From NCBI GenBank assembly GCA_963720695.1, contig CAVRGG010000004.1, positions 1,302,001 to 1,366,000 on the forward strand: 64,000 bases of DNA, read 5' to 3'. The DNA comes from UBA668 sp963720695. Its GTDB lineage: Bacteria; Actinomycetota; Acidimicrobiia; Acidimicrobiales; Ilumatobacteraceae. The position numbers and the translations under genes are program-made. Below, piece after piece: positions 52,483-61,333 of the stretch (positions within the stretch are counted from its first letter, which is position 1; each line of letters opens with the position of its first letter). The notes under the pieces are model-generated. The model ran no database searches and was not told where the DNA came from. It worked only from the letters and a program-made list of their open reading frames with translations.

Positions 52483-54107
52483 ACGGGCCCCACCTGCATC
52501 GAGTCGCCTCGGCGCAGCACGAGACGGCAACGGCCGAGTCCCTCAGCCACCGCAAGGTGATGCTGTCGATGGTCTTCTCGCTGGCGCTCGTCGTCTCGGC
52601 GGTCGCGTCGCTCAACCTCGCGCTCCCGGCGATCGCGCGGGCCACCGGTGCGAGCCAGACGCAGCAGCAGTGGCTCGTGGACGGGTACGCCGTCGTCTTC
52701 GCCGGGCTGCTGTTGCCGGCGGGAGCGCTCGGTGACCGCTTCGGCCGGCGGCGCATGCTGACGATCGGCATGCTCGTGTTCGGCATCGCCTACGCCATGG
52801 CCTCGCTGACGACCGACGCGAGCGCGCTGATCGCCTGCCGCGCCGTCGCCGGCATCGGCGCCGCACTGACGATGCCCGCGACCCTGTCGATCATCACGAC
52901 GACCTTCCCTCCCGAGCAGCGATCTCGCGCCGTCGGCACGTGGGCCGGGGTCGCCGGGGGCGGCGCCGTCATCGGCTTGCTGCTGTCGGGCACGCTCCTC
53001 GAGGTCGGCACGTGGCGATGGGTCTTCGTCGCCAACGCCGTATGGGCGCTCGTCGCGCTCGTGCTGGCAGCCGCGTGGGCGCCCGAATCCCGCGATGAGC
53101 ACGCAGTCGGTGTCGACCCCATCGGTGGGCTCCTCTCGGCGGGTGGGCTGTCCGCAGCCGTCTACGCCACGATCGAAGGCCCCCACCGCGGTTGGAGCGA
53201 TCACCTCGTCGTCGGCGGCTTCGTCGTCGGCGCGATCGGGCTGATCGGCTTCGTCCTGTGGGAACTGACCCGGGACGAACCGCTGCTCGACCCGCGGCTG
53301 TTCCGCAGGCCGGGGTTCGCGAGCGGGAGCCTGTCGATCATGCTCCAGTTCCTCGCGTTCTTCGGGTTCATCTTCATCGGGCTCCAGTACCTCCAACTGG
53401 TCCTCGACTACTCGCCGCTGCGGGCGGCTCTGGCCTTCGTCCCGATGGGCATGACCATCGGAGCGCTGTCGCGGCAGCTCGCCCCCCGACTGTCGCGACG
53501 GATCGGCGGCGCACGCACCAACTCGCTCGGTCTCGGCATCGCCGCCGTCGGGTTCTGCGTGCTGGCCGGCCTCGGCTCGTCGAGCTCGTACTGGTACGTC
53601 TTCGCCGGACTGGTGACGCTCGGCGCGGGCATGGGCATCGCGACCACACCCGCCACCTCGGCGATCGTGGCGTCGCTGCCGGACTCGAAGCAGGGCGTGG
53701 CCTCCGCCGTGAACGACGCCGCACGCGAGATCGGCGGAGCGGTCGGCATCGCGGTACTGGGCAGTGTGCTCACGAGCGGCTACCACGACGGCATCGAGCC
53801 GGCCACGGTGAACCTCCCGCCCGAGGCCGCGGCGCACGCACACGAGTCGCTCGCGTTCGTGGTTCACGCCGCTGACCGACTCGGCCCGGCCGGCACGGAA
53901 CTCGTCGAGACCGCCCGCTCTGCGTTCGTCGACGGCCTCCAGTCGGCGATGTGGATCGCTGCGGCGATCATGGCGGCCGGCGCGGTCACCACGGCGCTGC
54001 TCCATCGTCACGACGATCGCATCGCCGACCCCGACGTACTGGCCCACAGCGACCAACTCGCGCCCGCGCTCACCTGGTCCACCGCGAGCGCCGGTGCCGC
54101 CGAATGA
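52479..54107 (+). CDS. DHA2/EmrB-type MFS multidrug transporter
   Basis: A 542-aa, 14-TM antiporter of the EmrB/QacA group. Family landmarks: LNLALPAIARATGAS with TM1, WLVDGYAVVFAGLLLPAGALGDRFGRRRML (motif A; written here as WLVDGYAVVF and GDRFGRRRML), RAVAGIGAALTMPATLSII (motif C) and GGAVGIAVLGSVLTSG. The start ATG 52479 overlaps the stop of a 46-aa gene, and its own stop overlaps the next ATG (54104). It should export drugs, biocides or a metabolite using the proton gradient. Confidence 0.9.
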   Translation: MNGPHLHRVASAQHETATAESLSHRKVMLSMVFSLALVVSAVASLNLALPAIARATGASQTQQQWLVDGYAVVFAGLLLPAGALGDRFGRRRMLTIGMLVFGIAYAMASLTTDASALIACRAVAGIGAALTMPATLSIITTTFPPEQRSRAVGTWAGVAGGGAVIGLLLSGTLLEVGTWRWVFVANAVWALVALVLAAAWAPESRDEHAVGVDPIGGLLSAGGLSAAVYATIEGPHRGWSDHLVVGGFVVGAIGLIGFVLWELTRDEPLLDPRLFRRPGFASGSLSIMLQFLAFFGFIFIGLQYLQLVLDYSPLRAALAFVPMGMTIGALSRQLAPRLSRRIGGARTNSLGLGIAAVGFCVLAGLGSSSSYWYVFAGLVTLGAGMGIATTPATSAIVASLPDSKQGVASAVNDAAREIGGAVGIAVLGSVLTSGYHDGIEPATVNLPPEAAAHAHESLAFVVHAADRLGPAGTELVETARSAFVDGLQSAMWIAAAIMAAGAVTTALLHRHDDRIADPDVLAHSDQLAPALTWSTASAGAAE

Positions 54108-54406
54108 TCGCGAGGACGTGGCGGGGGCACGTCGACGCCAGCGACGCCGACGAATACCTCGAGCTGATGAGATCCGTCGCCCTACCGGACAACCGCAACG
54201 CACCGGGCAACCTCGCCGCCTACGTGTTCGTGCGTCGCGGCCCGGCGGTGGCGGAGTTCACGATGCTCACCCTGTGGGAATCCGCAGCCGCGATCGCCCA
54301 GTTCGCCGGCGACCCGCCTCGACGTGTCAAGTACTACCCCTTCGACCGCGGCTTCCTGCTCGCCCTGCCCCCCGATGCCGAACACCTCGAGGCGTTCGAC
54401 GCCTGA
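54104..54406 (+). CDS. ABM-like (antibiotic biosynthesis monooxygenase fold) small protein
   Basis: A 100-aa protein whose ATG overlaps the MFS stop. MIARTWRGHVDASDADEYLELM and FTMLTLWESAAAIAQFAGD, then VKYYPFDRGFLLALPP match the dimeric ferredoxin-like ABM fold. The WESAAAIAQFAGDP segment is the hallmark. Homologues include cofactor-independent oxygenases and small uncharacterised proteins. It probably acts on the compound exported by the MFS protein or is simply co-regulated. Confidence 0.75.
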   Translation: MIARTWRGHVDASDADEYLELMRSVALPDNRNAPGNLAAYVFVRRGPAVAEFTMLTLWESAAAIAQFAGDPPRRVKYYPFDRGFLLALPPDAEHLEAFDA

Positions 54407-54444
54407 ACCCGACGCTGGGCGCGACGCGGTCAGCGTTCGGGTTC
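54405..54444. terminator. Terminator shared by convergent genes
   Basis: GAACCCGACGCTG (54405-54417) pairs with CAGCGTTCGGGTTC (54431-54444) with one bulged T. The stem includes the stop codons of both convergent genes. Confidence 0.6.
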
Positions 54445-57366
54445 GACCGATGCCAGCTCGGTGACGAAGTGCTCGACCTGCTCGACGATCCACGGGTCAC
54501 CGGCTCGGGTCGCGGCCTCGGCCGCCGACTGTGCGGCAGCACGCGCCGCCACCCCGTCACCCTGCTGTGCGAGGCACGCTCCGAGATCGATCCAACAGAG
54601 CGCGGCCTGGCCGACCCCGACACCTCCCGCACCGTTCTCGAACGCGGCGATGGCCGCGCGGAGCTGATCCTGACCCTGTTCGACGTGGTCGAGCGCGAGG
54701 TTGGCGAGTCCGGCGCTGCGCAGCACGTAACCGTCCACGACCGGCATGAAGCCGCCGCCGCTCGAGGCGAGCGCGGCCCGAGCCAGTCGCTCCGCCTCGG
54801 CGACATCGCCTTCGATCAGGCGTGCGTGGGCAAGGCGAGCCGTGGCACCGGCGACGACGCCGGGTGCACGACCCTCGCGACCGAGCTCGCGGAGCTGGGC
54901 GTGCATGTCGGCATACAGCCCGACGTCGCCCTGCCTGATCGCGAGCTCGCCGAGGCGGCTCACCGCCAGGATCGAACCGAGATGGTCCCGCCGGCGGCCG
55001 AACTCGGTGATCGCGGAGCGAAGGCACGCGGACGCCCGGTCGCCGTCACCGATCACCAACGACACCGCACCCTCGGCGAAGCTCACGTAGCCGAGCGCGG
55101 TCGGATTGCTCGCCGCCTGGAAGTGCGTGCGCGCCTCGTCGACCCAACGTGACCACTCGCCGTCATGCACGTAGCCGGCGGCCAGCACCCGTTGCACACA
55201 CAACCGGCCGAGGCGGTTCGGATCACCGATCGCCGCCTCCAGCGCAGCGGCCTCCGTCATCGAGCTGCGAGCGCGAGCGTCGTCCTGCAACATCGTCGCG
55301 AACAGACCCATCCACCCGAGCGCCGACGCACGCAGCTCCGTGCGCGCTGTGTCCGCTGCGGCGAGCGCGGCCGCGAGCAGTTCGAATCCTTGCGACACCC
55401 GCATGCTGCCGAACCAGAACGCGGCGAGGGAGTTGGTGATCTCGAGGGCCAGCTCCGGGTCGTTCGCGACCGCCCACTCGACGGCGTCGCGAACGGCGAC
55501 GTGCTCGTCCTCCACCGCAGCGACCATCGCGCCGGTCGTCTCGGCACCGAACTCCACCGTTGCCGCCAGACCGGCAACCCAGCGCGCGTGAGCGAGGTGG
55601 GTCTCGTGCTCCTCGCCCAGGTCGTGGAGGCGTGACGAAGCGAAGTCGGCGAGCGTCTGGAGCATCCGGAATCGTGTCGTCGGTGACGACCGGTCGGCGA
55701 CGATGAGTGACTTGTCGACCAGGCGGAACAGGAGGGTCTCCACGTCGGGCAGGTCGCCGACGCCACACACCGCGGTGGCGGCGTCTGCGGTGGCACCGTC
55801 GCCGAACACGGAGAGCCGTTCGAACATGCGGCGCTCGGGCGCGTCGAGCAGCTGGTAGCTCCAGTCGGCCACGTCGCCGAGGCTGCGGCGATCGCCTCTC
55901 GTCGAGCCGAGCAGCCCGGTGCCCTCGCCGAGGCGGGCGAGCAGCTCGCCGAGTCGGAGGTGCCGCGCCCGGGCCGCCGCCAACTCCAACGCCAGCGGAA
56001 GGCGATCGAGACGCGCGCACAGGACGTCGACCAACTCCCGGTCTGCGTCGAGGTGGGCGTCGGCGCCCTCGGCGTGCATCTCGAAGAAGGCGCGCGCCGC
56101 GTCGACACCAAGCGGCTCGACGGCGATGACCCGTTCGGACTCGACGCCCAGCGGCTCGCGGCTGGTCGCGAGGACTCGCAACCCCTCGCAGCGGGGCAGC
56201 AGATGGCTGATGGCCGCGGCCACCGCCTCCAGCACGTGCTCGCAGTTGTCGAGGACGAGCAGGGCTTCGCGGCTCATCAGCACGGTCGTCGCCCGGGCCA
56301 ACAGGTCATCGCCTGCAGGCGCATCGACGCCCAGGCACTGCAGGATCGAGGTCAGCAACTCGGCGGGGGACGAGGTGCTCCGCAGGTCGGTCCACCAGAC
56401 ACCGTCGGCGAGCCGCCCCTGCTCCTTCGCGCACACCTCGAGTGCGAGTCTGGTCTTGCCGACCCCACCCGGACCGGTGAGCGTGACGCATCGGTGACCC
56501 TCGAGCTGGTCGATGATGCGCCGCAGCTCGGTCTGACGCCCGATGCACGGACCCGTGGCGTAGCGCATGTTGCCGCTGCGTCGAAACCCGTCGCCGACCG
56601 GGCGCCCCGAGGTGACCGCAGCGCCGATGAGCACCTCGTCGTCCTGTTCGAGAACGGCCGCCTCGAGGCGGCGGAGCTCGGGCCCGGGCTCGGCGCCGAC
56701 CGCTTCGACCAGCACGTCACGCGCCCGCTGGAACGCGCGGGTCGCGTCGACCTGTCGACCCGCTCCGTAGAGGGCCTTCATGAGCTGACCCCAGCGGCGC
56801 TCACGCAGCGGATCGTCAGCGATCATCGCCTCGAGGTCACCGATCAGGCGGTGATGCTGGCCCAGTGCGAGCTGCGCGTCGATCAGGTCGTCCAGTGCGC
56901 TCTCACGCATCTCCGACAGTCGCGCTCGGATGGCATCGATCGCAGGCGTGTTCGGGGCTCCGCCGAGGGGCGGCCCCCGCCACAGCGCCGACGCCGCGGT
57001 CAACAGATCGCACGCTTCGTCGGGTGGGGCACGGCGCGCTCGCTCGACCAGATCCTCGAAGCGGAACAGGTCGATCCGGTCGCGTGGGACTCCGAGCTCG
57101 TAGCCGGCAGGCCGGGTCACCACGATGGATGTCGAGGCGATCTGCGACGTCGCCTTGCGCAGCTTGGACACGACACCTTGCACCACGTTCTGTCCGTGGA
57201 TCTCCTGCTCACCCCACAGCACGTCGATGAGCCGCTGGGGCGTCAGCACGCGGCCCGCCTCGATCGCGAGCACACCGAGCAGGCCACGCATCTTCGCCCC
57301 TGTGAGTTCGACGCGTTCGCCGGCCTGATCCACCAACTCGACCGGCCCGAGCAGACGGACCTCCAT
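54430..57366 (-). CDS. AfsR/SARP-type regulator with NB-ARC ATPase and TPR-like tail
   Basis: A 978-aa protein. N-terminal winged helix LTGAKMRGLLGVLAIEAGRVL and BTAD (about 95-245) define the SARP module. The NB-ARC-type ATPase follows, with Walker A TGPGGVGKTR and Walker B LLVLDNCEHV, then ATSREPLG, LPLALELAAARARHL and a long TPR-like region (about 600-978). AfsR uses the same order and controls secondary metabolism in Streptomyces. AT-rich sequence (AAAATCTAG) precedes the ATG. It is convergent with the MFS operon and upstream of the hydrolase gene on the same strand. Confidence 0.9.
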   Translation of the reverse strand: MEVRLLGPVELVDQAGERVELTGAKMRGLLGVLAIEAGRVLTPQRLIDVLWGEQEIHGQNVVQGVVSKLRKATSQIASTSIVVTRPAGYELGVPRDRIDLFRFEDLVERARRAPPDEACDLLTAASALWRGPPLGGAPNTPAIDAIRARLSEMRESALDDLIDAQLALGQHHRLIGDLEAMIADDPLRERRWGQLMKALYGAGRQVDATRAFQRARDVLVEAVGAEPGPELRRLEAAVLEQDDEVLIGAAVTSGRPVGDGFRRSGNMRYATGPCIGRQTELRRIIDQLEGHRCVTLTGPGGVGKTRLALEVCAKEQGRLADGVWWTDLRSTSSPAELLTSILQCLGVDAPAGDDLLARATTVLMSREALLVLDNCEHVLEAVAAAISHLLPRCEGLRVLATSREPLGVESERVIAVEPLGVDAARAFFEMHAEGADAHLDADRELVDVLCARLDRLPLALELAAARARHLRLGELLARLGEGTGLLGSTRGDRRSLGDVADWSYQLLDAPERRMFERLSVFGDGATADAATAVCGVGDLPDVETLLFRLVDKSLIVADRSSPTTRFRMLQTLADFASSRLHDLGEEHETHLAHARWVAGLAATVEFGAETTGAMVAAVEDEHVAVRDAVEWAVANDPELALEITNSLAAFWFGSMRVSQGFELLAAALAAADTARTELRASALGWMGLFATMLQDDARARSSMTEAAALEAAIGDPNRLGRLCVQRVLAAGYVHDGEWSRWVDEARTHFQAASNPTALGYVSFAEGAVSLVIGDGDRASACLRSAITEFGRRRDHLGSILAVSRLGELAIRQGDVGLYADMHAQLRELGREGRAPGVVAGATARLAHARLIEGDVAEAERLARAALASSGGGFMPVVDGYVLRSAGLANLALDHVEQGQDQLRAAIAAFENGAGGVGVGQAALCWIDLGACLAQQGDGVAARAAAQSAAEAATRAGDPWIVEQVEHFVTELASVEPER

Positions 57367-57402
57367 GCGGAAAATCTAGTCGCGGGCTGCGTCAGCTCGC
57401 GC

Positions 57403-58759
57403 TCAGCCGAGGCTGTCGTCGAGGAAGTCGACGACTCGCTGTTCCCATTCGGCCGGCTGGGTGGCGAGCCCCTCGACATGGTCGGCGCCGTCCACGTTCC
57501 ACACCTCCACCCGAGCGCTCGCGGTCGCCTGGATGGAGGACGCGGCGTGGCCCTCGTCGGCCACGTTGCCGGCGGTGATCAGCAGGAAGCGGGTGCCCGG
57601 CGACCGGGCCACCGCCGTTCGCAGGGCGATGGGCCGTGACGCGTCGGTGAGGTAGTCGGTGACGCCGTCCTGGACCTTCTCGGCCTGCTCCTGCACCCAG
57701 CCCCGCCAGCCGTAGACCTCGGAGAGCCAGGCCTTGTCGGCCGCCTGGCGGGCGGTCGCTCCTTCGGCCACCACGGCTCGGATGCGCGGGTCGGCGGCCG
57801 CCGCGCCGATGGCCTCCTCACCGCCCATCGAGAACCCGACGACGCCGATCCGGCCGGGGTCGACCTCGGGACGGGACGCCAGATACGCGGTGCCGGCGGT
57901 GATGTCGAGATCGCCGTACCAGCCGAAGTCCATCGCCCTGCCGCCGCTGTCGCCATGGCCGCGGGCGTCGATCAGCACCAGTGAGTAGCCGTGGCGGGAC
58001 AGCACCGCGGCCTGGTCGAGCACATCGGATCGGGTGGAGCCGGCACCGTGCACGACCACCAGTCCGGCGCCGTTGGTTCCCGGCAGGTACCAGGCGGCGA
58101 GCTCGACGCCGTCGGTGGTGGTCAGCGTCACCGACTCGTAGGTCAACCCGACCGTCTCCGGTGTCGAGGTGATGTGCGTGGTCGGCACATTCGTGGCGGC
58201 CACTGCCGGCGCGACGATCGACACCGTCGTCACGAACAGCGCCAGCAGGCCGGCACCGCCCGCCCATGCCCCGAGCCGACGCCGAGCGCGCAGGGCCCAC
58301 ACGGCACCGAGGCCGACGAGCGCCACACCCGCCAGCACCAGCACGACCGACGCGACCGCCATGGCGGTGAGGCCGTTCTTGATCGGATGCGGCAACAGAC
58401 CGACGCCGACCGCAGCGGCGATCGAACCGACGGCGAAGAGGAGGAACCCGAGACGGCGGCGGCTCAACGCAACTCGCCGCGAGGCGGCGATGGACGCGCT
58501 CGCCGGCCGCCAGACACGCCGGCTGGACGAGCGAGAACGCTCCGCTCACGACGATCTGGACGACCGTTCCGCCGATCAGCAGGAGTCCGGCGATCAGGGC
58601 CAGGTCGCCGGTTCTCGGTCCCCCCGCCCAGGCCGGCCGGGGTCGAGGTGTTCGCGCGTTGGTGGTGGACTCCTCCACGACGACGACCTCCTGACCGGCC
58701 GCGGATCGGTGCTGCCGGGCCCGAGGCGCCGTCGCGCCAACGGTGCTCGGCCGCAGCAT
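57403..58759 (-). CDS. Membrane-anchored alpha/beta hydrolase, probably frameshifted
   Basis: The main body (354 aa) has four N-terminal hydrophobic segments and an alpha/beta hydrolase: VVVHGAGSTRSDVL, LIDARGHGDSGG, VVGFSMGGEEAIGAAA with nucleophile Ser, and DGADHVEG with His. By itself its only start is a TTG at 58467 with no ribosome-binding site. In another frame an ATG at 58759 has a strong GTAGGAGAG and encodes MLRPSTVGAT, a linker and a helix (LALIAGLLLIGGTVVQIVV), with good codon bias to about 58470. I read both as one gene of about 452 codons broken by one indel near 58470. The alternative is two overlapping genes without a stop. Confidence 0.6.
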
Positions 58760-58795
58760 CCACTCTCCTACCGACGCCGTCGGGCGTGCAGAGCC

Positions 58796-59023
58796 GAAGG
58801 TCCCGGCAAGTACGTCGAGCAGGCACGCATCGAGGTCGCTCGAGGGCTCGTCGAACACGAGCAGATCGGTCTGGCAGCAGTCGCCGCCCGGTGCGGCTTC
58901 CGCAGCCCGGAGACGCTCATCCGAGCCTTCACGCGCGTCGTCGGCCTCACACCCGCCCAGTACCGCGATCGGTACCCCATCGGACCCGTGTTCGATCGTG
59001 AGGACGGCCAGCCCACGACCTGA
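58796..59023 (+). pseudogene. AraC-family regulator fragment (DNA-binding domain only)
   Basis: GPGKYVEQARIEVARGLVE, then IGLAAVAARCGFRSPETLIRAF and VGLTPAQYRDRYP, are the two helix-turn-helix motifs of a GlxA-like AraC protein, ending at TGA 59023. In full-length homologues about 200 residues precede this. Upstream in this frame there is no homology and the DNA instead carries the divergent hydrolase gene, so the N-terminus has been lost. A remnant rather than a working gene. Confidence 0.7.
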
Positions 59024-59135
59024 GAGCGACCTGGTCGACGACCTGGCCCACGAATCGGCCCGTTCAGGACCGGGGGACGTCTGCCACTGCTCGTGGTATG
59101 GGATCGTCTCGGCGCTCGGAAATGCAGCCGCCGGC

Positions 59136-59166
59136 GGCGCTGTGGCTGTGGTAGATCTGCAGCGCC
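59136..59166 (+). promoter_or_regulatory. Hairpin in the tet-like leader
   Basis: GGCGCTG (59136-59142) pairs perfectly with CAGCGCC (59160-59166) across a 17-nt loop, ending 9 bp before the leader ribosome-binding site (AGGAGG, 59176-59181). It may be part of an attenuation structure with the leader ORF. Confidence 0.35.
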
Positions 59167-59186
59167 AATCTCCATAGGAGGATGTC

Positions 59187-59297
59187 ATGCGTCAAGCGTT
59201 GCTGTTCATCGATCTGGGAAGTGATGCCGATCTGGAGGACGTGACGCGAGATGGCAATGTTGAACCTGGGGATCCTGGCGCATGTCGACGCTGGTAA
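59187..59297 (+). CDS. 36-codon leader ORF overlapping the ribosomal protection gene
   Basis: ATG 59187 follows AGGAGG (59176-59181) by five bases, the best ribosome-binding site nearby, and runs to TAA 59297, overlapping the start of the 59251 gene in another frame. Its sequence begins MRQALLFIDLGSDADLE. Tet(M) genes are controlled by a leader peptide through attenuation, which makes a regulatory ORF plausible here. It could also be a chance frame within a 64-bp leader. Confidence 0.4.
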   Translation: MRQALLFIDLGSDADLEDVTRDGNVEPGDPGACRRW

Positions 59298-61245
59298 GAC
59301 GACACTGACCGAGCAGCTGCTGTACGCGGCTGGAGTCATCGATGAGGTCGGTCGCGTGGACAGCGGAACCACACAGACGGACTCGCTCGCGCTGGAGCGC
59401 CAACGCGGCATCACGATCAAGTCCGCTGTGGTGTCATTCGCGATCGACGGTGTGACGATCAATCTCATCGACACGCCGGGACACCCGGATTTCATTGCCG
59501 AGGTCGAACGCGCGCTCGGCGTGCTCGACGGTGCCATCCTGGTCGTCTCGGCGGTCGAAGGAGTCCAGTCACAGACGCTGCTGCTGTTTCGTGCGCTGCG
59601 CCGGCTGCGCGTGCCAACGGTCGTGTTCGTGAACAAGATCGATCGTGTCGGAGCGGACGACCGACGGGTGCGCGAGGCAATCGCGCAACGTCTCGACGCG
59701 AACGTTCTCGCGATGGGTGCCGTACGGCGCGTCGGCACGAGGGATGCCGGATTCACCATCCATGACCTGCGCGACCCGACGTTCGCCGCGGCCGCAGCAG
59801 AGGTGTTGGCCGACAACGACGACACGATCATGCGCGGCTACCTCGACGGAACGCCGGGCGCTCCGGATGTGCTTGCCCAGGCAATCGCCGAACAGACCTC
59901 CCAGTTCCAGATCCTCCCGGTGTTCTTCGGCGCTGCATTGACAGGCGTCGGAGTCGACGACCTGTTGCACGCCATCCCGAAGGTGTTGCGCTCCGTGGAG
60001 GGCGACACGGACGGGCTCGCGTCGGGAGCGGTGTTCAAGATCGAGCGAGGAGCCGGCGGCGAGAAGATCGCCTTCGTGCGCATGTTCTCGGGCACCCTGC
60101 GGACCCGAGATCGACTCAGGTTCGGCGGTGACACCCCGCACCTCGACACGGTGACCGGCATCGAAGTGTTCGCTCGAGGCACGACGGTCGCGCTCCCCGC
60201 AACGCAGGCGGGTGAGATCGCCAAAGTCCACGGTCTCTCGACCGCGCGCATCGGTGACACCTTCGGCCCGACGGCACACCCGACTGGCCAGGTCTTCGCC
60301 CCACCCACACTCGAGACAGCGATCGTGCCACGCCACGCCGCTCAGAAGCGGGCAGTGTTCGACGCCCTCGCCGATCTCGCCGAACAGGACCCGCTCATCA
60401 ACCTCCGACAGGACGACTCGCGCCAAGAGTTGTTCCTGTCGCTGTACGGCGAAGTCCAGAAGGAGATCGTCGCCCAAACGCTTGCAGAGCACTACGGCCT
60501 CCACATCGAGTTTCGACCGACGACACCGGTGTGCGTGGAGCGACCCAACGGGCCGGGCGAAGCCGTCGAACTGCTTCGACGGGGCCGATCGCCGGCCCAC
60601 CCATTCCTTGCCACGATCGGCTTTGCGATCTCACCCCTGCCGGCCGGAACGGGCGTGACCTTCGAACTCGACGTGAGCCACAAATCGGTCCCCACTCATG
60701 TCTTCGACACCGTCGAGGCGTTCCGAGACCTGATGCGACGAACCATCCTCGACACGCTCCGCCAAGGCATCTTCGGTTGGGAGGTCACCGACTGCCAGGT
60801 CATCATGACCGACTGTGGCTACCAGGCGCCTCCTCGCAAGTGGCCGGGCACGACGTTGTCGGACTACCGCCTTCTCACCCCGCTCGTGCTGATGGCCGCG
60901 CTCAAACGGGCCGGCACCACGGTGCACGAACCCGTGCTCGAGTTCCACATGGAGTTCCCCGCCCAGGACCTCGGCGCGATCATGTCGGTCCTCCGCAATC
61001 TCGAAGCCCGACCCAACCAGCCCGAGACCAACGGCGCGACCTGCGTGCTCAACGGGACGATCCAAGTGGCACGCTTTCATCAGCTTCAATCCCGGCTGCC
61101 GGACCTGACCCGCGGCGAGGGAACGCTCGAGTCTGCGTTCGCCGGCTACCGCCCCATCGACGGGCCGCCACCCACACGCCCACGAACCGACCGCAACCCC
61201 CTCGACCGAGCCGACTACCTCCGGCGCGTCAGCGGTAGCCCATGA
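59251..61245 (+). CDS. TetM/OtrA-like ribosomal protection GTPase
   Basis: A 664-aa EF-G-related GTPase. G-domain motifs are AHVDAGKTTLTEQLL (G1), RGITIKSAV (G2), DTPGHPDF (G3) and NKIDRVG (G4). It then follows tetracycline ribosomal protection proteins: FKIERGAGGEKIAFVRMFSG, SRQELFLSLYGEVQKEIV, GFAISPLPAGTGV, GIFGWEVTDCQVIM and PVLEFHMEFPAQDLG. OtrA from tetracycline producers is the closest type by eye. Such proteins remove tetracycline from ribosomes. GGAGG lies 12 bases before the ATG. In an environmental actinobacterium it may be a natural resistance or housekeeping variant; no mobile element flanks it. Confidence 0.88.
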   Translation: MAMLNLGILAHVDAGKTTLTEQLLYAAGVIDEVGRVDSGTTQTDSLALERQRGITIKSAVVSFAIDGVTINLIDTPGHPDFIAEVERALGVLDGAILVVSAVEGVQSQTLLLFRALRRLRVPTVVFVNKIDRVGADDRRVREAIAQRLDANVLAMGAVRRVGTRDAGFTIHDLRDPTFAAAAAEVLADNDDTIMRGYLDGTPGAPDVLAQAIAEQTSQFQILPVFFGAALTGVGVDDLLHAIPKVLRSVEGDTDGLASGAVFKIERGAGGEKIAFVRMFSGTLRTRDRLRFGGDTPHLDTVTGIEVFARGTTVALPATQAGEIAKVHGLSTARIGDTFGPTAHPTGQVFAPPTLETAIVPRHAAQKRAVFDALADLAEQDPLINLRQDDSRQELFLSLYGEVQKEIVAQTLAEHYGLHIEFRPTTPVCVERPNGPGEAVELLRRGRSPAHPFLATIGFAISPLPAGTGVTFELDVSHKSVPTHVFDTVEAFRDLMRRTILDTLRQGIFGWEVTDCQVIMTDCGYQAPPRKWPGTTLSDYRLLTPLVLMAALKRAGTTVHEPVLEFHMEFPAQDLGAIMSVLRNLEARPNQPETNGATCVLNGTIQVARFHQLQSRLPDLTRGEGTLESAFAGYRPIDGPPPTRPRTDRNPLDRADYLRRVSGSP

Positions 61246-61333
61246 ACGTCGCACTGTCCGAGCGTCCTCCGACCGGGGCGTGACGATCACCTGTCGAACT
61301 GCGTCCCTGATGAACCGACGGGTGCGCTGCGGC

